Below are positions 34,424-46,250 of a stretch of DNA of 64,000 bases, piece by piece. Under the pieces are notes generated by a model. That model worked only from the letters and a program-made list of their open reading frames with translations, searched no databases and was not told the DNA's origin. Source of the DNA: Owenia fusiformis (lineage: Eukaryota; Annelida; Polychaeta; Sabellida; Oweniidae); NCBI GenBank assembly GCA_903813345.2, contig CAIIXF020000010.1:33655425-33719424 (forward strand), in the 5' to 3' direction. The position numbers and the translations under genes were made by a program. Positions within the stretch are counted from its first letter, which is position 1; each line of letters begins with the position of its first letter.

Positions 34424-35031
34424 CAGTGAAACCTGTTAAGTGAACGACCTCTCTTAGTGGAACACTTTTCGAGTCCCAAGACCATCTGATTTAATGTTGA
34501 ATCAACCTCTATAAATGGAACACCTCTACAAGTGGAACACCTCTCTTAGTGGAACACTTTTCAAGTCCCAAGACCATCTGATTTAATGTTGAATCAACCT
34601 CTATAAGTCGAACACCTCTACAAGTGGAACACCTCTCTTAGTGGAACACTTTTCGAGTCCCAAGACCATCTGATTTAATGTTGAATCAACCTCTATAAGT
34701 GGAACACCTCTACAAGTGGAACACCTCTCTCAGTGGAACACTTTTCAAGTCCCAAGACCATCTGATTTAATGTTGAATCAACCTCTATAAGTGGAACACC
34801 TCTACAAGTGGAACACCTCTCTTAGTGGAACACTTTTCAAGTCCCAAGACCATCTGATTTAATGTTGAATCAACCTCTATAAGTGGAACACCTCTACAAG
34901 TGGAACACCTCTACAAGTGGAACACTTTTCACTTTTCAGAGTCCAAAGACTAACTGACTTAATGTCAAATGAACCTCTATAAGTGGTACATTTTTAGAGG
35001 TACCAAAGTTGTTCTACTTAGACAGGTAAAT
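34424..35031 (+). mobile_element. CAGTGAAACC-type TA MITE carrying a 92-bp array
   Basis: Starts TACAGTGAAACCTGTTAAGT at 34422 and ends near GTTCTACTTAGACAGGTAAA, a worn version of the end seen intact at 44041. Between them lies a tandem array. Confidence 0.7.
34445..34930 (+). repeat. 92-bp tandem array, five copies
   Basis: GTCCCAAGACCATCTGATTT occurs at 34473, 34565, 34657, 34749 and 34841: exactly 92 bp each. Copies are nearly identical, so the expansion is recent. The related MITE at 43769 holds one unit. Confidence 0.95.
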
Positions 35032-36414
35032 ACTCTATTTGTCCCTTTCAGAGGATAGTTATTCCTACTACCTAATGGGGCCAAGGGTAATCTGGGGTGT
35101 GTCTATTAAAGGGATGGTTGTTGATACGGGTAATTATGCAAGACGTGCGTACTGTGAGGTTAACATGAAGGCCCCCTATCAACATTACAAAATTATCTCG
35201 CTACATATTCTTTACATTGATTCAATTTCAAAAATATTTTCAAAATCTGGTTTTGGTCTGCATGCCAAGTTAATTCTATCAGCTCTGAAGTGAAGAAAAA
35301 ATCTACCCAGAATCCTCCCTGTGGTCACATGACTGATTTCAACCAATCAAATGCTACATTTTACAGGTAAGTGATATATTAAGTGGTTTAAAGATCAGAA
35401 AGAATCAAATATTTACAAGCTCTTGCTTAGAATACATACAGAGTGTGCAAGTCTACACTGATAAAAAAAATACCCCTCAATATAATACTCTAATTCACTC
35501 TTTTTAAAACACTGGAAAAATCAAATGATGACATATTTCAATTTCATGTCATTTACTTTTGAAACTACTATCCAATTGTTGATTTCTCCATGAAAAAGTA
35601 GAGATTGATTTCAAATATTCAAATCATCTACAAGGGAATCTTTGATTTTTATGAACTCAGCTTTTTGATGTTGACATGTAAGGAAGTTTACAATTTGGCC
35701 CCATGTATACTTTTTTGCTATACTATTGCTTGTTTTACTAAATTAATATGTCAAAATGTGGTAAATCTCACTGGTTTTCTCTGGGTTATATATGTTGTTA
35801 GATTTTTTGTAATCATCACCAATTTTATTCTTTAATTGTTATGCACTTAACTGATTATTTCACGTAAAAAGGGCGGCCGTATTGAAAGTTTATTCACAGA
35901 AATGCACCAAACTTCAACCTACATACAAGCAAAACTGGAAGCTGCAAGAATTTCATTTCATAATTTTGTACGTCATAAATTTTCGAAGAAAACCACTTAG
36001 ATTCTAGGAAAGAGAAAATTGTTAAATTCTGATTACTATTAGAAAAAAAACTCAAAGTTGAAATTATGAAATCTGCAGAATTATGATACCCATATTCTGA
36101 AATTATTTTATCCAAACACCTTACAATTAATTAACTTACAAGTCACTGAGTGAACAATATTACACCTAAAAAATGAATAAAAAATGACTGCATTAAAATG
36201 CCAAGCATACCCATATACGTGTCCTCAGATCTAGATTTTTAAATAAAGTAGCATTCATACATATAATTTTAAATCAATTGATTTAAGACTGGAAATGTGC
36301 AATCAATAGAAACAATTAGGTACCACCACCCATCTACCAACATGATGACAATCATACTTATTTAGGAACAATAATAAAAAGCAATGTATAAATTTGATTC
36401 TATTTTAACATTAA

Positions 36415-37016
36415 AGGAATATTCCTTGCCAAACCATCTCTCTCCTCATATTGTAGCCATTACCATATATATGCTTGTCATGTTAAGCAAAACACGCAAA
36501 AATGTTTTGATATGGTCAAATTTGATCACTTAGAAATGTGATGCTCAATTCCAGTAAGCTGCCATCTTTTAAAATTTCACACAGGAAGTGATGTCATCGA
36601 CTCTCAACTTTGCATATAGCATTAGGTGAGGAGCTATTAAGAATTAGAAAACCAGCTAAATATTCTTTTTCAACTTTGTATCTTATTTAATCCTTCTGAA
36701 AATCTCTTCTTTTATTCTAAGTTGACAAGCCCTGAAAATATTTTTGCACAGAAAGTAATGATCACTTGTCTAGAAGTGATTTTGTGCTACTTTCCTATAC
36801 TGTTATGGGCAAGGTCATAGAAGTTGAGAGTTGATGACATCACTTCCTGCAAGAAATCTTAAAAGATGGCAGCTCACTGGAAATAAGCACTAGATTTTTA
36901 AATGATCAATATTGACCATATTCAAACATTTTCCCATGTTTTGCTAAATATGGAAACTATATATATGATTATAGCTACCATATCAAGAGAGAAAGGGTCT
37001 GGCAAGGAATATTCCT
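36415..37016. mobile_element. TTAA foldback element with 210-bp arms
   Basis: Flanked by TTAA at 36411-36414 and 37017-37020. Arms start AGGAATATTCCTTGCC and stay complementary for about 210 bp (roughly 78 percent by eye), including AGCTGCCATCTTTTAA and GGAAGTGATGTCATC. TTAA is the piggyBac-type target. No coding. Confidence 0.85.
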
Positions 37017-37561
37017 TTAAACTAGACACCATATTGATCAACCAATTACGATTAATAAAAACCTTTTTGGTTTATAATAAATATAATCATTCACTCAATA
37101 TAAACTGAATCCTGAGTACTATAAAATGCTATAAGTGTTTCTATTAAAAGCTCAGATAACATGGAAATCAATGGAAAATCCAATATTAAAAAGTGTTCAT
37201 ATTGAGAGGTGTTCATATTAGGAAGGTGTTTGAGTAAACAGATCTCCGTATATTTTGTTTTCATTGATAACTTGTTATCAGAATTTAAATACACTCCCTG
37301 TAATGATAATACAAACCAGGCTAGCAGCGAAACTAAAATTATTTGGGTTCTTATAGAATTAACATTTATTCGAACATGACTGTATTCACGCCTTCTATAA
37401 ACTGTAAACAAAGTCAACACTTCACCCGGGGTATATTCGCGATCAATACCCCTGGTAATACGTGTAATGTTTGACGTCATAACGGTGGGTCGTAGTAATG
37501 GCGGACCATCGAAACATTCTGGTGAATTTTTATTTTTTATTTTTCGTAATATTGACCTCAG

Positions 37562-37700
37562 AGCAGGGGTAATACTGTCAAATACACCCCTTAGGGCTAG
37601 GCACAAAAGCTTTCGAACCCCTCACTCCCTTGGTCATTCAGGGTACAGAAAACATTTGTGCCTAGGGCTGCAGGGTGTATTCGACAATATTACCCCTGCT
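37562..37700. repeat. Inverted repeat, 49-bp arms
   Basis: AGCAGGGGTAATACTGTCAA at 37562 pairs with TTACCCCTGCT at 37690; GGGCTAGGCACAAAAG pairs with CATTTGTGCCTAGGGC. Loop about 40 bp. Likely a small MITE. Confidence 0.75.
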
Positions 37701-38067
37701 TTTCGGTCCATATTTCTTAAATAAACTCAACCAGAGATAGAAATGACTTGAATAAATCACTTGGATTGTTCTTTAAATAAAATGGAAGGTTTATCTAATT
37801 AAAGACTATAAGGCCAATTTTTCTCCATTATCTCAGATCCTTTGATGTTTGCGGTAATTTGAAAGACGTCAGACATTACGCAATTAGAATCCTGTTCACC
37901 AAACAATTTCTGTATTTCATATTGAAATTGATTACTTATTTCCTCCCATTTCATTGCTTATAAAATCATTTTTGAAGTCATCTAAATGAAGTCTATTTAT
38001 AATAATCAAGTAAAGGATGACTTTCTAGTTTCATAAAAATTTATATCTATTGGCTAAATACATAACT

Positions 38068-38173
38068 GGAGGATATCGCTACGATAAATTCCGGAAAACC
38101 AATAAGCGGAGGATATTGTGACGATATACTCCGGAAAATCTATATGCGGAGGATCGTGATGATAAACTCCGCT
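38068..38173 (+). repeat. 40-bp tandem dyads, three copies
   Basis: GGAGGATATCGCTACGATAA and variants start at 38068, 38108 and 38148. Each copy is itself an interrupted palindrome (GGAGGATAT ... ATATACTCC). Confidence 0.85.
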
Positions 38174-38257
38174 TGTTGATTCCCCGCCAAATTGAACTAT
38201 TTGACATTAAATTTAATTTTCAATGATATTAAACATTTAGTACACTACTAGCAAGTG

Positions 38258-38414
38258 TAGGATAATAAGGACATCCTATTTTTTTCAGAATATCATTTTA
38301 ATAATTGGTGATATTGATATATACACTCATTTGCTTCGCTCTCTCATGCAGATATCAATATCACCTCGTAGATAAAAATGACATTCCTCAAAATCATAGG
38401 TTGTCCTATAATTA
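38258..38414. repeat. Inverted-repeat MITE, 64-bp arms
   Basis: TAGGATAATAAGGACATCC ... GGTGATATTGATAT pairs with ATATCAATATCACC ... GGTTGTCCTATAATTA around a 30-bp loop with TTTGCTTCGCTCTCTCATG. Confidence 0.75.
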
Positions 38415-38656
38415 TAATCGATGTAATGAGTTTCAGAATGTTTAACGAGTTGTACAGCATGAGCTATATTTGATTTGTTCAAAGAAATAAGATGCCATGA
38501 GTGTCATAGAGGACAATGCCCTTTTGAAGGAGAGAATGGTAACAGGCAAGGTGACATTTCCCTTAATTAGAGCTAGTTCTTGAATAGGTTTCCTTAAGTC
38601 TTATGAGTAAATTGTGAATTATTACATTCCCATGGAGCATAAAACGTATTACTATT

Positions 38657-39022
38657 GTCCGTCTGCTGACATTATTTCCTTCTAGTTCACTCTAGAATTT
38701 GATTAAACTATCTCATTTTCTCATACTTATGTACAATTTAGAGTGTTACCTACATGGCTGTTTACTTAATTCCTTGCTGATTCCACTCATTTCTCTCTAA
38801 AATTTGAATGAAGTATTTGATTTTCTTGCATTTCTATACAATTTAGAGTGTTAACTACATGCCTGTTTACTTTATTCCTAACTATTTCCTCTCATTTCTC
38901 TCTAAAATTTGAATGAAGTGTTGCATTTCTATTCAATTTAGAATGCTAACTACATGCCTGTTTACATTATTCCTTGCTAATTCCCCTCTATTTGATTTTA
39001 TTTTGACTTTAAGAACATGATC
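38657..39022 (+). mobile_element. Pearl/Helentron-like repeat with three core units
   Basis: CAATTTAGA recurs at 38734, 38839 and 38934. Left end GTCCGTCTGCTGAC, right end AAGAACATGATCAC. The third core lacks about 10 bp. Confidence 0.87.
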
Positions 39023-39184
39023 ACACCACACCAACATTTTCTTCTTGGATATTCTGTAAATGAATACATTATTGACTTATACTTTAGGGATTCATAACAG
39101 GATTTCTCATTATATTTTCATTATTGTTATTAGTGATAAGCCACTCTAAATCCTCTGACAATTGTGCTCTAACTAAAAATCCAG

Positions 39185-39400
39185 TAAAAAGAGATGAATC
39201 ATAAAGGAATAACAATAATGTAAACGACCATGTAGCCAATACAAAATATAAGAAAATACAATACAAAATATAAGAAAATACAATACAAAATATAAGAAAA
39301 TACAATAAAAAATTAAGAAAATACAATGCAAAATATAAGAAAATACAAGAAAATCAGACACACAAATGTTAGAGAGGAACCATAAGAATGAGTAAGTAAT
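39185..39400 (-). mobile_element. Pearl/Helentron-like repeat with an internal 22-bp array
   Basis: Family landmarks at both sides; the middle is replaced by about five copies of ATACAAAATATAAGAAAATAC. Confidence 0.7.
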
Positions 39401-39532
39401 AAGGTATTCTAATATCTTACGTGACGTCACAATAGCTAGAACAATTGATTTATGCCAGTCTATATTGGAGTATGTATGACCGATAAAATTTATAAATGCA
39501 AATCGTCGTGTTTCTTGTGTGTTTATCGTAAC

Positions 39533-39652
39533 AAAGACCTCTATTTTATGATTTACGTCAAATATATGACCTCAAATTTTATTCTGGCCTTTGCCACAGA
39601 CCTCAATCAGTCATATATTACGCCATAAATCATAAAATCTAGGGTCTTTATT
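39533..39652. repeat. Inverted repeat, 40-bp arms
   Basis: AAAGACCTCTATTTTATGAT pairs with ATCATAAAATCTAGGGTCTT; loop about 40 bp. Confidence 0.7.
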
Positions 39653-40854
39653 CCTTAAGTATATGTAGGGAATTCTCTAAATTATATAGGAATGATAGAA
39701 TTTCAATCGGAAAACACATATTCAAAAGACTAGTCTCAGTTTGGAGAACAAAGTTCATCAGTCTACTGCGCATTACGCCTGCTTTGGACAATTTTGATAT
39801 TTTTACATATTGTAGATTTAAATGTCCGCTTTTGAATATCCATAATTTAATTTGGGTGATATTTCTATATTTTTCATAAAAAATTATTAGCCCAGGAGAG
39901 TGTTCTCCTAACAGAGACTTGTCCTTTTAGAGGGTTCAAATGGGAAGCAAGAGAAACATTTTAAAGGGTGAATAGGAGCCGAGTGACAATGAACTGTCTC
40001 ATTTCTGAATCAATATTTCCTTGAGCTCATGCTAATCTTTTAATCTTACAGAGATGTCAGTGACTTATACACTACCCTCAAAAAGTTTGGAAAACCGTCA
40101 TTCCTCATAAACTTGTTTGGCTCACCTATATTAGTTTCATTTCATTGCTGCATGCAGAACCAGTTTTCTTGAAACACAGGATCAACTCCTATGCTAAGGG
40201 CTGATGAGAAAAAGTCACTCCACCTCAATTAAGATTTGAGCCATAATGTACAAGGTAGCTCAGTTATAAGGATGACAAGTGACTGAATTACTAAACGGCA
40301 AAATACATTCTGGATTTTATGAATTTTTGAACTTCACCAAACGCATACACTATAAAACAGGCTTTTGCACATTGCTTACTAATAACAAAGTTTGGAATTC
40401 CAATTTTTGGGATTGGAGTGTATGTTGAATGTTCTTTTCTTTGTTGTTATTGTTATCATAGTGACTTGTTTGTTGTTATATTTTACATGATTCACTTATT
40501 TTCTCCAACAAAATCAGAAGTAAAAAATCTAACCTGTTTACTTCTAAAGAGGTCAACAATCTTAGTAAGTATCAACAATGTCAGCAAGCATCTTGTATAA
40601 AATGAAATGTCACCGTTGGAGATAATTTTCCATCTATTTCATGAGAAATTCTACATTAAAGCCAAAAAGTCACTTTCAAATGAAAATTCTAAAATGTATC
40701 ATACATAACAGATATAAGGTACTGGTATAAGAAAATCTGACCTTTCAATAGAAACCACCCCTCCCCCAAAGAACTTCATCTGATGAAGATATATGGTAGA
40801 TATTTAGTATAGAAAGAAATCAGTAGGGAGAAATCACACAAAGGGGCAATTTAA

Positions 40855-41539
40855 CCTTTAGCGTGCTGCCGGCGGACTCGTCCGCCGAGACTAAAATGTC
40901 TCTCACAACTGCCGGCGGACCCGTACGCCCGATTTCAAACTTTTAAAAACTTTACTTTTTCGCGCCATTCGTATTGTCCAATTAGATTGCCCGATTTATT
41001 CAGTGCCTAACATGACTTCCTGTTGACCTAGAAATGGCGATATTTCGAAAAATAATTCTCAATTCAACAATTTAAACAGTGTTTTAGTCGTTTTTAGTAA
41101 ACGAATCGTACAAAATGGTGGACAAATACGATCACAACGAAAATGTGGAGGAAATGAATTACGATTTCGAGCTCTTTAGGCTCTTGGAAGCCGATAACGG
41201 TCATCGAAAATAGAAACTAGAATATTTTCTGAATTGAAAAATTGAACATTCGATCGCTGCAAATTCAGATTTGGATTCTGACCAGACGAAGAGGCGGAGC
41301 GGCGGATTCCGGAGGAGTATTCATGGTATATTTATGCCCAGTCGTGTTAATGTAGGAAAAAATTCATGAGAACATTTTTTTCATGAGCCAGGCCACTGTA
41401 TCTTCCCTTTGTGAAAATTTTATCCAGATTCATTCAGTAGTTATTGAGATATTAATTATTTAGTCCAGTTATATCACTCTTTGAAAAATAAGCCAGTTGC
41501 GTGGGATATATTTGCTGAATTAAGGCAGCATGGTAAAGG
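40855..41539 (+). mobile_element. piggyBac-derived non-autonomous element
   Basis: Flanked by TTAA (40851-40854 and 41540-41543). Ends are CCTTTAGCGTGCTGCC and GGCAGCATGGTAAAGG, complementary except three bases. Two GCCGGCGGAC repeats lie just inside the left end. An ATG at 41115 opens MVDKYDHNENVEEMNYDFEL and ends after 32 codons, which looks like the acidic N-terminus of a piggyBac transposase kept after internal loss. Locally GC-richer than its surroundings. Confidence 0.85.
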
Positions 41540-41795
41540 TTAAAAAAAATCTTTTCATTGTTCTGACCTGTACAGGCCCAGATAATTTTTAGGGGCAATA
41601 TTTTTAGGCATATCTTGGCATTTTTGTGACTTTTTAGGCCAAATTATCAAAAAGAATTGTTGCTCACTTGAAATGTACCCCCCCTTGTTAGTCCTGGATC
41701 AGCCAGTGGGACCTGTACAACATGCATAGTACATGACTGTACAACACATGTATATACATGAAAGTGATTTTAATTGATAAATGGACAGCACTCAC

Positions 41796-41885
41796 CAGGT
41801 ACCACTGCTTTGGCCACTTGGGGTCATTAAAAAATACATCCCTCTTTACTCTTCGTTTAACTACCTGCTGTTCCAGCCAGTGGAC
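41796..41885 (-). CDS. furin: Furin exon: prodomain activation site RRVKR/D
   Basis: This 90-bp exon has 30 codons and is phase 0 at both ends, with a TTTTCAG acceptor and a CTG/GTGAGT donor. It reads VHWLEQQVVKRRVKRDVFFN and ends in WPKQWYL. It carries the autocatalytic activation site Arg-Val-Lys-Arg followed by Asp, matching RTKR/D in human furin, and then the first strand of the mature catalytic domain (DPKWPKQWYL). Family knowledge says this site is cut in the ER and the prodomain stays bound. It sits 12.3 kb downstream of the previous exon and 19.8 kb upstream of the next. Confidence 0.95.
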
Positions 41886-41974
41886 CTGAAAATAAAATAA
41901 AATTCCTAAAATATCAAATATACAGCAAAAACTATCCAAACACCTCTCTTATATCTGAACACGTCAAGTTGGTA

Positions 41975-42155
41975 CAAAATTCTTATTTTCACTATTAAGA
42001 CCAACTTTGGTCAAAATATTCTGGTTTGTATTTTTCATGATTTTACTGATTTTCAAGTGGGTGCTAATGGATTCTCAGGTGGGTAGAAGACTACTATTAA
42101 AATCTCAAATGGGTACAGCACCCACTTGCTTTAATGCTTGGGAGATCACCATGGT
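41975..42155 (+). repeat. Dispersed repeat with CAAGTGGGTGC, copy 2
   Basis: TTTTCAAGTGGGTGCTAATG, a partial internal duplication (CTCAAATGGGTACAGCACCC) and TTGGGAGATCACCATGGTC. Confidence 0.75.
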
Positions 42156-43067
42156 CTTCAAGCAAAACTAAAGAAACACATTAAAGGCAGAATCAGATCT
42201 ATGGGGGTGACAAAATTACAAGCAACATGTACAATTGACCTACCAATCTATTCCTTACAATCTCAAATACACGATCTCACAAAAGATTCACGATGTATCA
42301 ATTGGTGAAGTTATAATGGATTCAAACTGCAAAAATGGGTGAAAAATGTTTAAATTCTCCCAAATAATAAGAATGGTAACCATTCTTATAGAAAAGTAAT
42401 ACATTATTGTAAAAATCTCGAGTTTTATTGAAATAAAGTGTGCACTTTGGCTATTTTTAGAAAACAGGCATGAAAAGGAATGACATGAGCCAGAAATATT
42501 CTAAAATTGAAACAATTTTTTGTTAGGCTGCTTACTAGATCTGATTCTCTCTTTAACATCTAAAAGTATGCACTGGATCTGAGAGGCTAGTGACAATTAC
42601 TGCTACAGAAGTCTCTTATGAAACTATTGAAATAGATATTCTCTCTATCGAATCTACATAACCCCTCAAATTGGGATGAGTCAATCAATACCAATTTGGG
42701 TAATTGGTCCATGTCATGAACATGGGATCTATCTCTCTTGCTATATGTGAAACTGTAAATGTGAAAGTATGGGCTAGTTATATTCTACATCTAGTTAATG
42801 GTCTTTTCCTATGGTCTATGAGAATGAGAAATACATGTAGGCATAAATTTCATGCAAAAATAACCAAGTAAATTGCCTGTCATAAAGTCTGCCACTACCC
42901 CCCCCCTCAACCACCGATCTACCATATACGTCAACAGAATCAACACGAGAGTGGAAAATGGGTATGTGGGGGGGGGGGGGGGTGCATAAACTACAGCCTA
43001 ATAACTGACCATATTCTCTGGGTCTGTATATGAGACTGTATCTGTAACTGCATATATGAACTTAGCA

Positions 43068-43235
43068 GTGATCTCTCAAGGGATGAAGCAAATGAGTGCA
43101 TTGCCCACTTGACATTTTGGATGGGTTCACACCTACATGAAATCTATTTGCACCTTGTATACATGAAAATGAGAAAACTCATGAGCAATTCACAAAGTTT
43201 GATCAATTTTGACCAAATTTTTGGAGCAAGAATTT
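43068..43235 (-). repeat. Dispersed repeat with CAAGTGGGTGC, copy 3, inverted
   Basis: GATCTCTCAAGGGATGAAGC, GCCCACTTGACATTTTGG and TTTGATCAATTTTGACCAAA are complements of blocks in the other copies. Confidence 0.65.
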
Positions 43236-43410
43236 AAAACAAAGTTGATAAGAAAATCCTCAAAGGAACTCTGCTTTGTGCAACAGTTATTATAGAAGAA
43301 ATGGATAAGCCTAATCCATAATCCTAATCTTAATCCAAGTATATAATCTAATCCTAGACTGTTGAAATCATATCATATAAGCTCCTGGAACTAGTTCTAA
43401 TCTGGCAGCT

Positions 43411-43590
43411 ACATCCGTCTGCTCATGCTAATTTCACTCCATTTCTCTCTAAAATTTGAATAAAGTGTCTGATTTTCTTGAATTTCTATACAATTTAGAG
43501 TGTTCACTACATGCCTGTTTACTTTATTCCTTGCTGATTCCACTCTATTATACTCTATTTTGCATTTAACAACACGACCGTTATATTTCA
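43411..43590 (+). mobile_element. Pearl/Helentron-like repeat, one core unit
   Basis: CATCCGTCTGCTCATGCTAA to AACACGACCGTTATA; both ends intact. Confidence 0.85.
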
Positions 43591-43770
43591 TTTCTGGGTG
43601 ATCATATCATATGGAGTGTTGCAAGGGGACTTAATCAGATAGATTTTGAATGATGGAATTCCTAAGATTTGATAGTCTGCTTTACCGAAATTAATGCCAC
43701 CCATAAATAGAACACCATTTATATATAATAGATACTCAACAGACATTTATGTAATCTACCCTTTGCAATA

Positions 43771-44039
43771 CAGTGAAACCTGTTAAGTGGAACACCTCTA
43801 GATGCGGAACACATCTGTAAGTGGAACACTTTTCAGAGTCCCAAGACCGTCACTGACTTAATGTTAAATGAACCTCTGTTAAGTGGGATACCCCCAAAGA
43901 TGAATACTTTTTAGCATTCTGATACTCATCACATCTTTCCTCTTCAACCAATACTAGTGTGAAGCCAATAGAAGGCCATGATTTCTCATGATGACTTTTT
44001 AGAAGTACCAAAGGTGTTCCACTTAGGTATGTTTTACTG
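43771..44039 (+). mobile_element. CAGTGAAACC-type TA MITE
   Basis: TA at 43769-43770 and 44040-44041. The left end CAGTGAAACCTGTTAAGTGG pairs imperfectly with the right end CCACTTAGGTATGTTTTACTG. A copy of the 90-bp dispersed repeat (43915-44000) sits inside. Confidence 0.8.
43915..44000 (+). repeat. Dispersed 90-bp repeat, copy 3
   Basis: GCATTCTGATACTCATCACA through ATGATTTCTCATGATGA, nested in the TA MITE. Confidence 0.65.
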
Positions 44040-44754
44040 TAATTTGATATTGACTAGTGTACTAGACTTTAATACTCAGAGTAGATGTACTTGTAGAATA
44101 TCAATAACTAAATATATTTTGTAGGATCAGGACACGAGTTCTAGGTTTCAGACTCAAATCGTCTTCAATTACACTTTCCAATAATTTGATTTTGTTTTAG
44201 TGAAAGGTTCATCAATATGAACTAGGCACTGATCCCCAAAAGGGAATTACTTGTCTCCTTATACTTTTGCTATATTTGGAGGAAGCCTAAAGAATTCTTA
44301 CCATAACATCAAACTTTTGAACCTATACACCCACCTTACCATATTAATGCTTGCATCCTTTTCAACATTAGCCTTATCTGATTAGTTAATTTGAGTCACA
44401 TGGCTTAAACATTGACACATGGGAAGGAACCCCCCTTGTGAAATTCTGAAAGTAATTACCGGAGTGGAAAAATATTACAGGGAAACCCATATATCACAAA
44501 TCGAAGATTTTTCATGGGTTTCACTAATTTTCTACCTAAAGTTGAACAAATCTTTGGATTTTTACATAATTTATTACAATTTAGAGTAGATTTTTCTATT
44601 TTTGCTAATTGTTCAAAGGAAGTGATGGTTCTATGACAGTGATAGATACATTTATATGTAGACATTTTACTGATGAAACATTTATATAGTGATTTTGATA
44701 AGCTTGTAATTATACTTATCATGCAATGTTATTTGAAAAATTATTTATGGGTTA

Positions 44755-44922
44755 GTGTTTCAAAATGAAAAATAGGGTGTAAAATAGTAGAATCAGCAAT
44801 AATAAAGCAAACAGACATGTAGTTAACACTCTAAATTATACAGAAATGCAAGGTTATTAGACATTTCATTCAAATTTTAGAGAGAAATTGAGTGAAATAA
44901 GCATGAGCAGACGGACATTTTC
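44755..44922 (-). mobile_element. Pearl/Helentron-like repeat, one core unit
   Basis: GTGTTTCAAAATGAAAAATA to GAGCAGACGGACATTTTCAA, both ends intact. Confidence 0.85.
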
Positions 44923-45239
44923 AACAGGCCCCAAGGGTTTATAGACAAAACAAATAATTTAACTCATTATCACCCATCATTTTTACAAACTAAACATGAT
45001 TATGTTGTAAAATACTCTTACTAAACTTATTTTGTAAAATGTCCTGTTTTTAACCAGATTTCATAAAAAATGAACAAGCAAGAATTAAAGAAAGAAATTA
45101 ATGATTAAAAGTTATAGCAATTCACAAATGGAAAGAAATTCAGTATCTTCTTGAATTAACTTTTACTTTTATATCTAGTGAAATCTTTCAGCCAGGAACA
45201 CTCCATTTACCTGAGAAAATAATATCAATTTCATGAACG

Positions 45240-45400
45240 TGGTCTTGTTTTAAAATGGAAAATACAGTGCGAAGGAGAGGAACCAAATAGAAATAAAGTA
45301 AACAAATATGTAGTCAATACTCTAAATTGTATAGAAATGCAAGAAAATCAGACACTTCATTCAAATTTTAGAGAGAAATGAGTGAAATTAGGAAGGGTGG
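45240..45400 (-). mobile_element. Pearl/Helentron-like repeat, one core unit
   Basis: CGTGGTCTTGTTTTAAAATG to GAGAAATGAGTGAAATTAGG; the GCAGACGGAC end is missing. Confidence 0.8.
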
Positions 45401-45759
45401 TCATTCAGAACTCACATATGTTTTCAAAGTACTTCTATGTCATGTGTGTAAGCAACAACTTGGCAACAAATCTGCTAATGTGCTCGCCAAATGATATTCA
45501 AAAATAGTAAAACATTTTCTGCATTTCACTGTCATGTTTAGCTTTCTATTTCCAACAGAGACGGAACAGGTGGAAAAATAGAAACAACGTATTAAACAGA
45601 TGAAATAACAAGAGGGAAGTACAAATCAAAAATTAGTATATTTTTATTGGTTAATTCTATCACTAAGTGGCTTTGAATTATTTATTGTTTCTTGTTTTTT
45701 AAACATTCCAACCCAGTGAGATATTATGTAGACAAACAAAAATACAAAGCATCAGCATG

Positions 45760-46028
45760 GAAAAATGTCACCGCCTGGTTGCAATTATTAAAGTGTAACC
45801 ATTTAACTCAGAAGATTTGCCAAATATAGGTCAAAATAACATTGTCACCACTTTTTAGTCGTGACATTCACCATTCTCAGTGGTGACATTCACCATTCTC
45901 AGTGGTGACATTCACCATTCTCAGTGGTGACATTCACCATTCTTAGTGGTGACATTCACCATTCTCAGTGGTGACATTCACCATTCTCAGTGGTGACATT
46001 CAGATCTTCTTGGTGGTGACATAACAAT
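45760..46028. mobile_element. TGTCACC-type element with a 22-bp array
   Basis: Starts AAAAATGTCACCGCCTGG and ends TGGTGGTGACATAACAAT. Inside, GTGGTGACATTCACCATTCT is repeated about seven times at 45860-46010. The array unit looks derived from the element end. Confidence 0.65.
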
Positions 46029-46124
46029 GGGAAAGACTGTACCTTTTTGTTGGCTTCACACAAATACATACAAGGTTTCCAAATCAGAAATAACTTCAAG
46101 ATACAATAAAAACAGTCTGGTGAA

Positions 46125-46250
46125 AACCACTGTAAGAGTCAGAGGACCTATTAAGTTGATAATAAATGAACCTCTGCAAGTGGAACCCCTTCCAAGTGGA
46201 ATACCTTAAAGGTACCACTTGTATGAGTTCCACTTGTACTGTGGTTCTGA
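46125..46250 (+). mobile_element. CAGTGAAACC-type MITE relic
   Basis: CCACTGTAAGAGTCAGAGG, GAACCTCTGCAAGTGGAAC and GAGTTCCACTTGTACTGTGG in the order expected for the family at 43771. Confidence 0.6.

Larger units (their letters stand above)
21976..41795. other. Intron between activation-site and catalytic Asp exons
   Basis: 19.8 kb, the largest visible intron. It is packed with MITEs, pearl/Helentron-like copies and tandem arrays listed separately. Stretches with nothing recognised: 22790-23480, 23650-24270, 24740-25090, 26690-27100, 28210-28650, 28810-29290, 29700-30400, 31140-32450, 33000-33840, 35040-36410, 37021-37420, 37710-38060, 39860-40850 and 41540-41790. Confidence 0.7.

Noticed and set aside
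42967-42984. Long G and C runs (also near 25602, 46766, 56616, 62513)
   Set aside because: Simple homopolymer growth; no arrangement of spaced G tracts that would mark a specific quadruplex site worth claiming.
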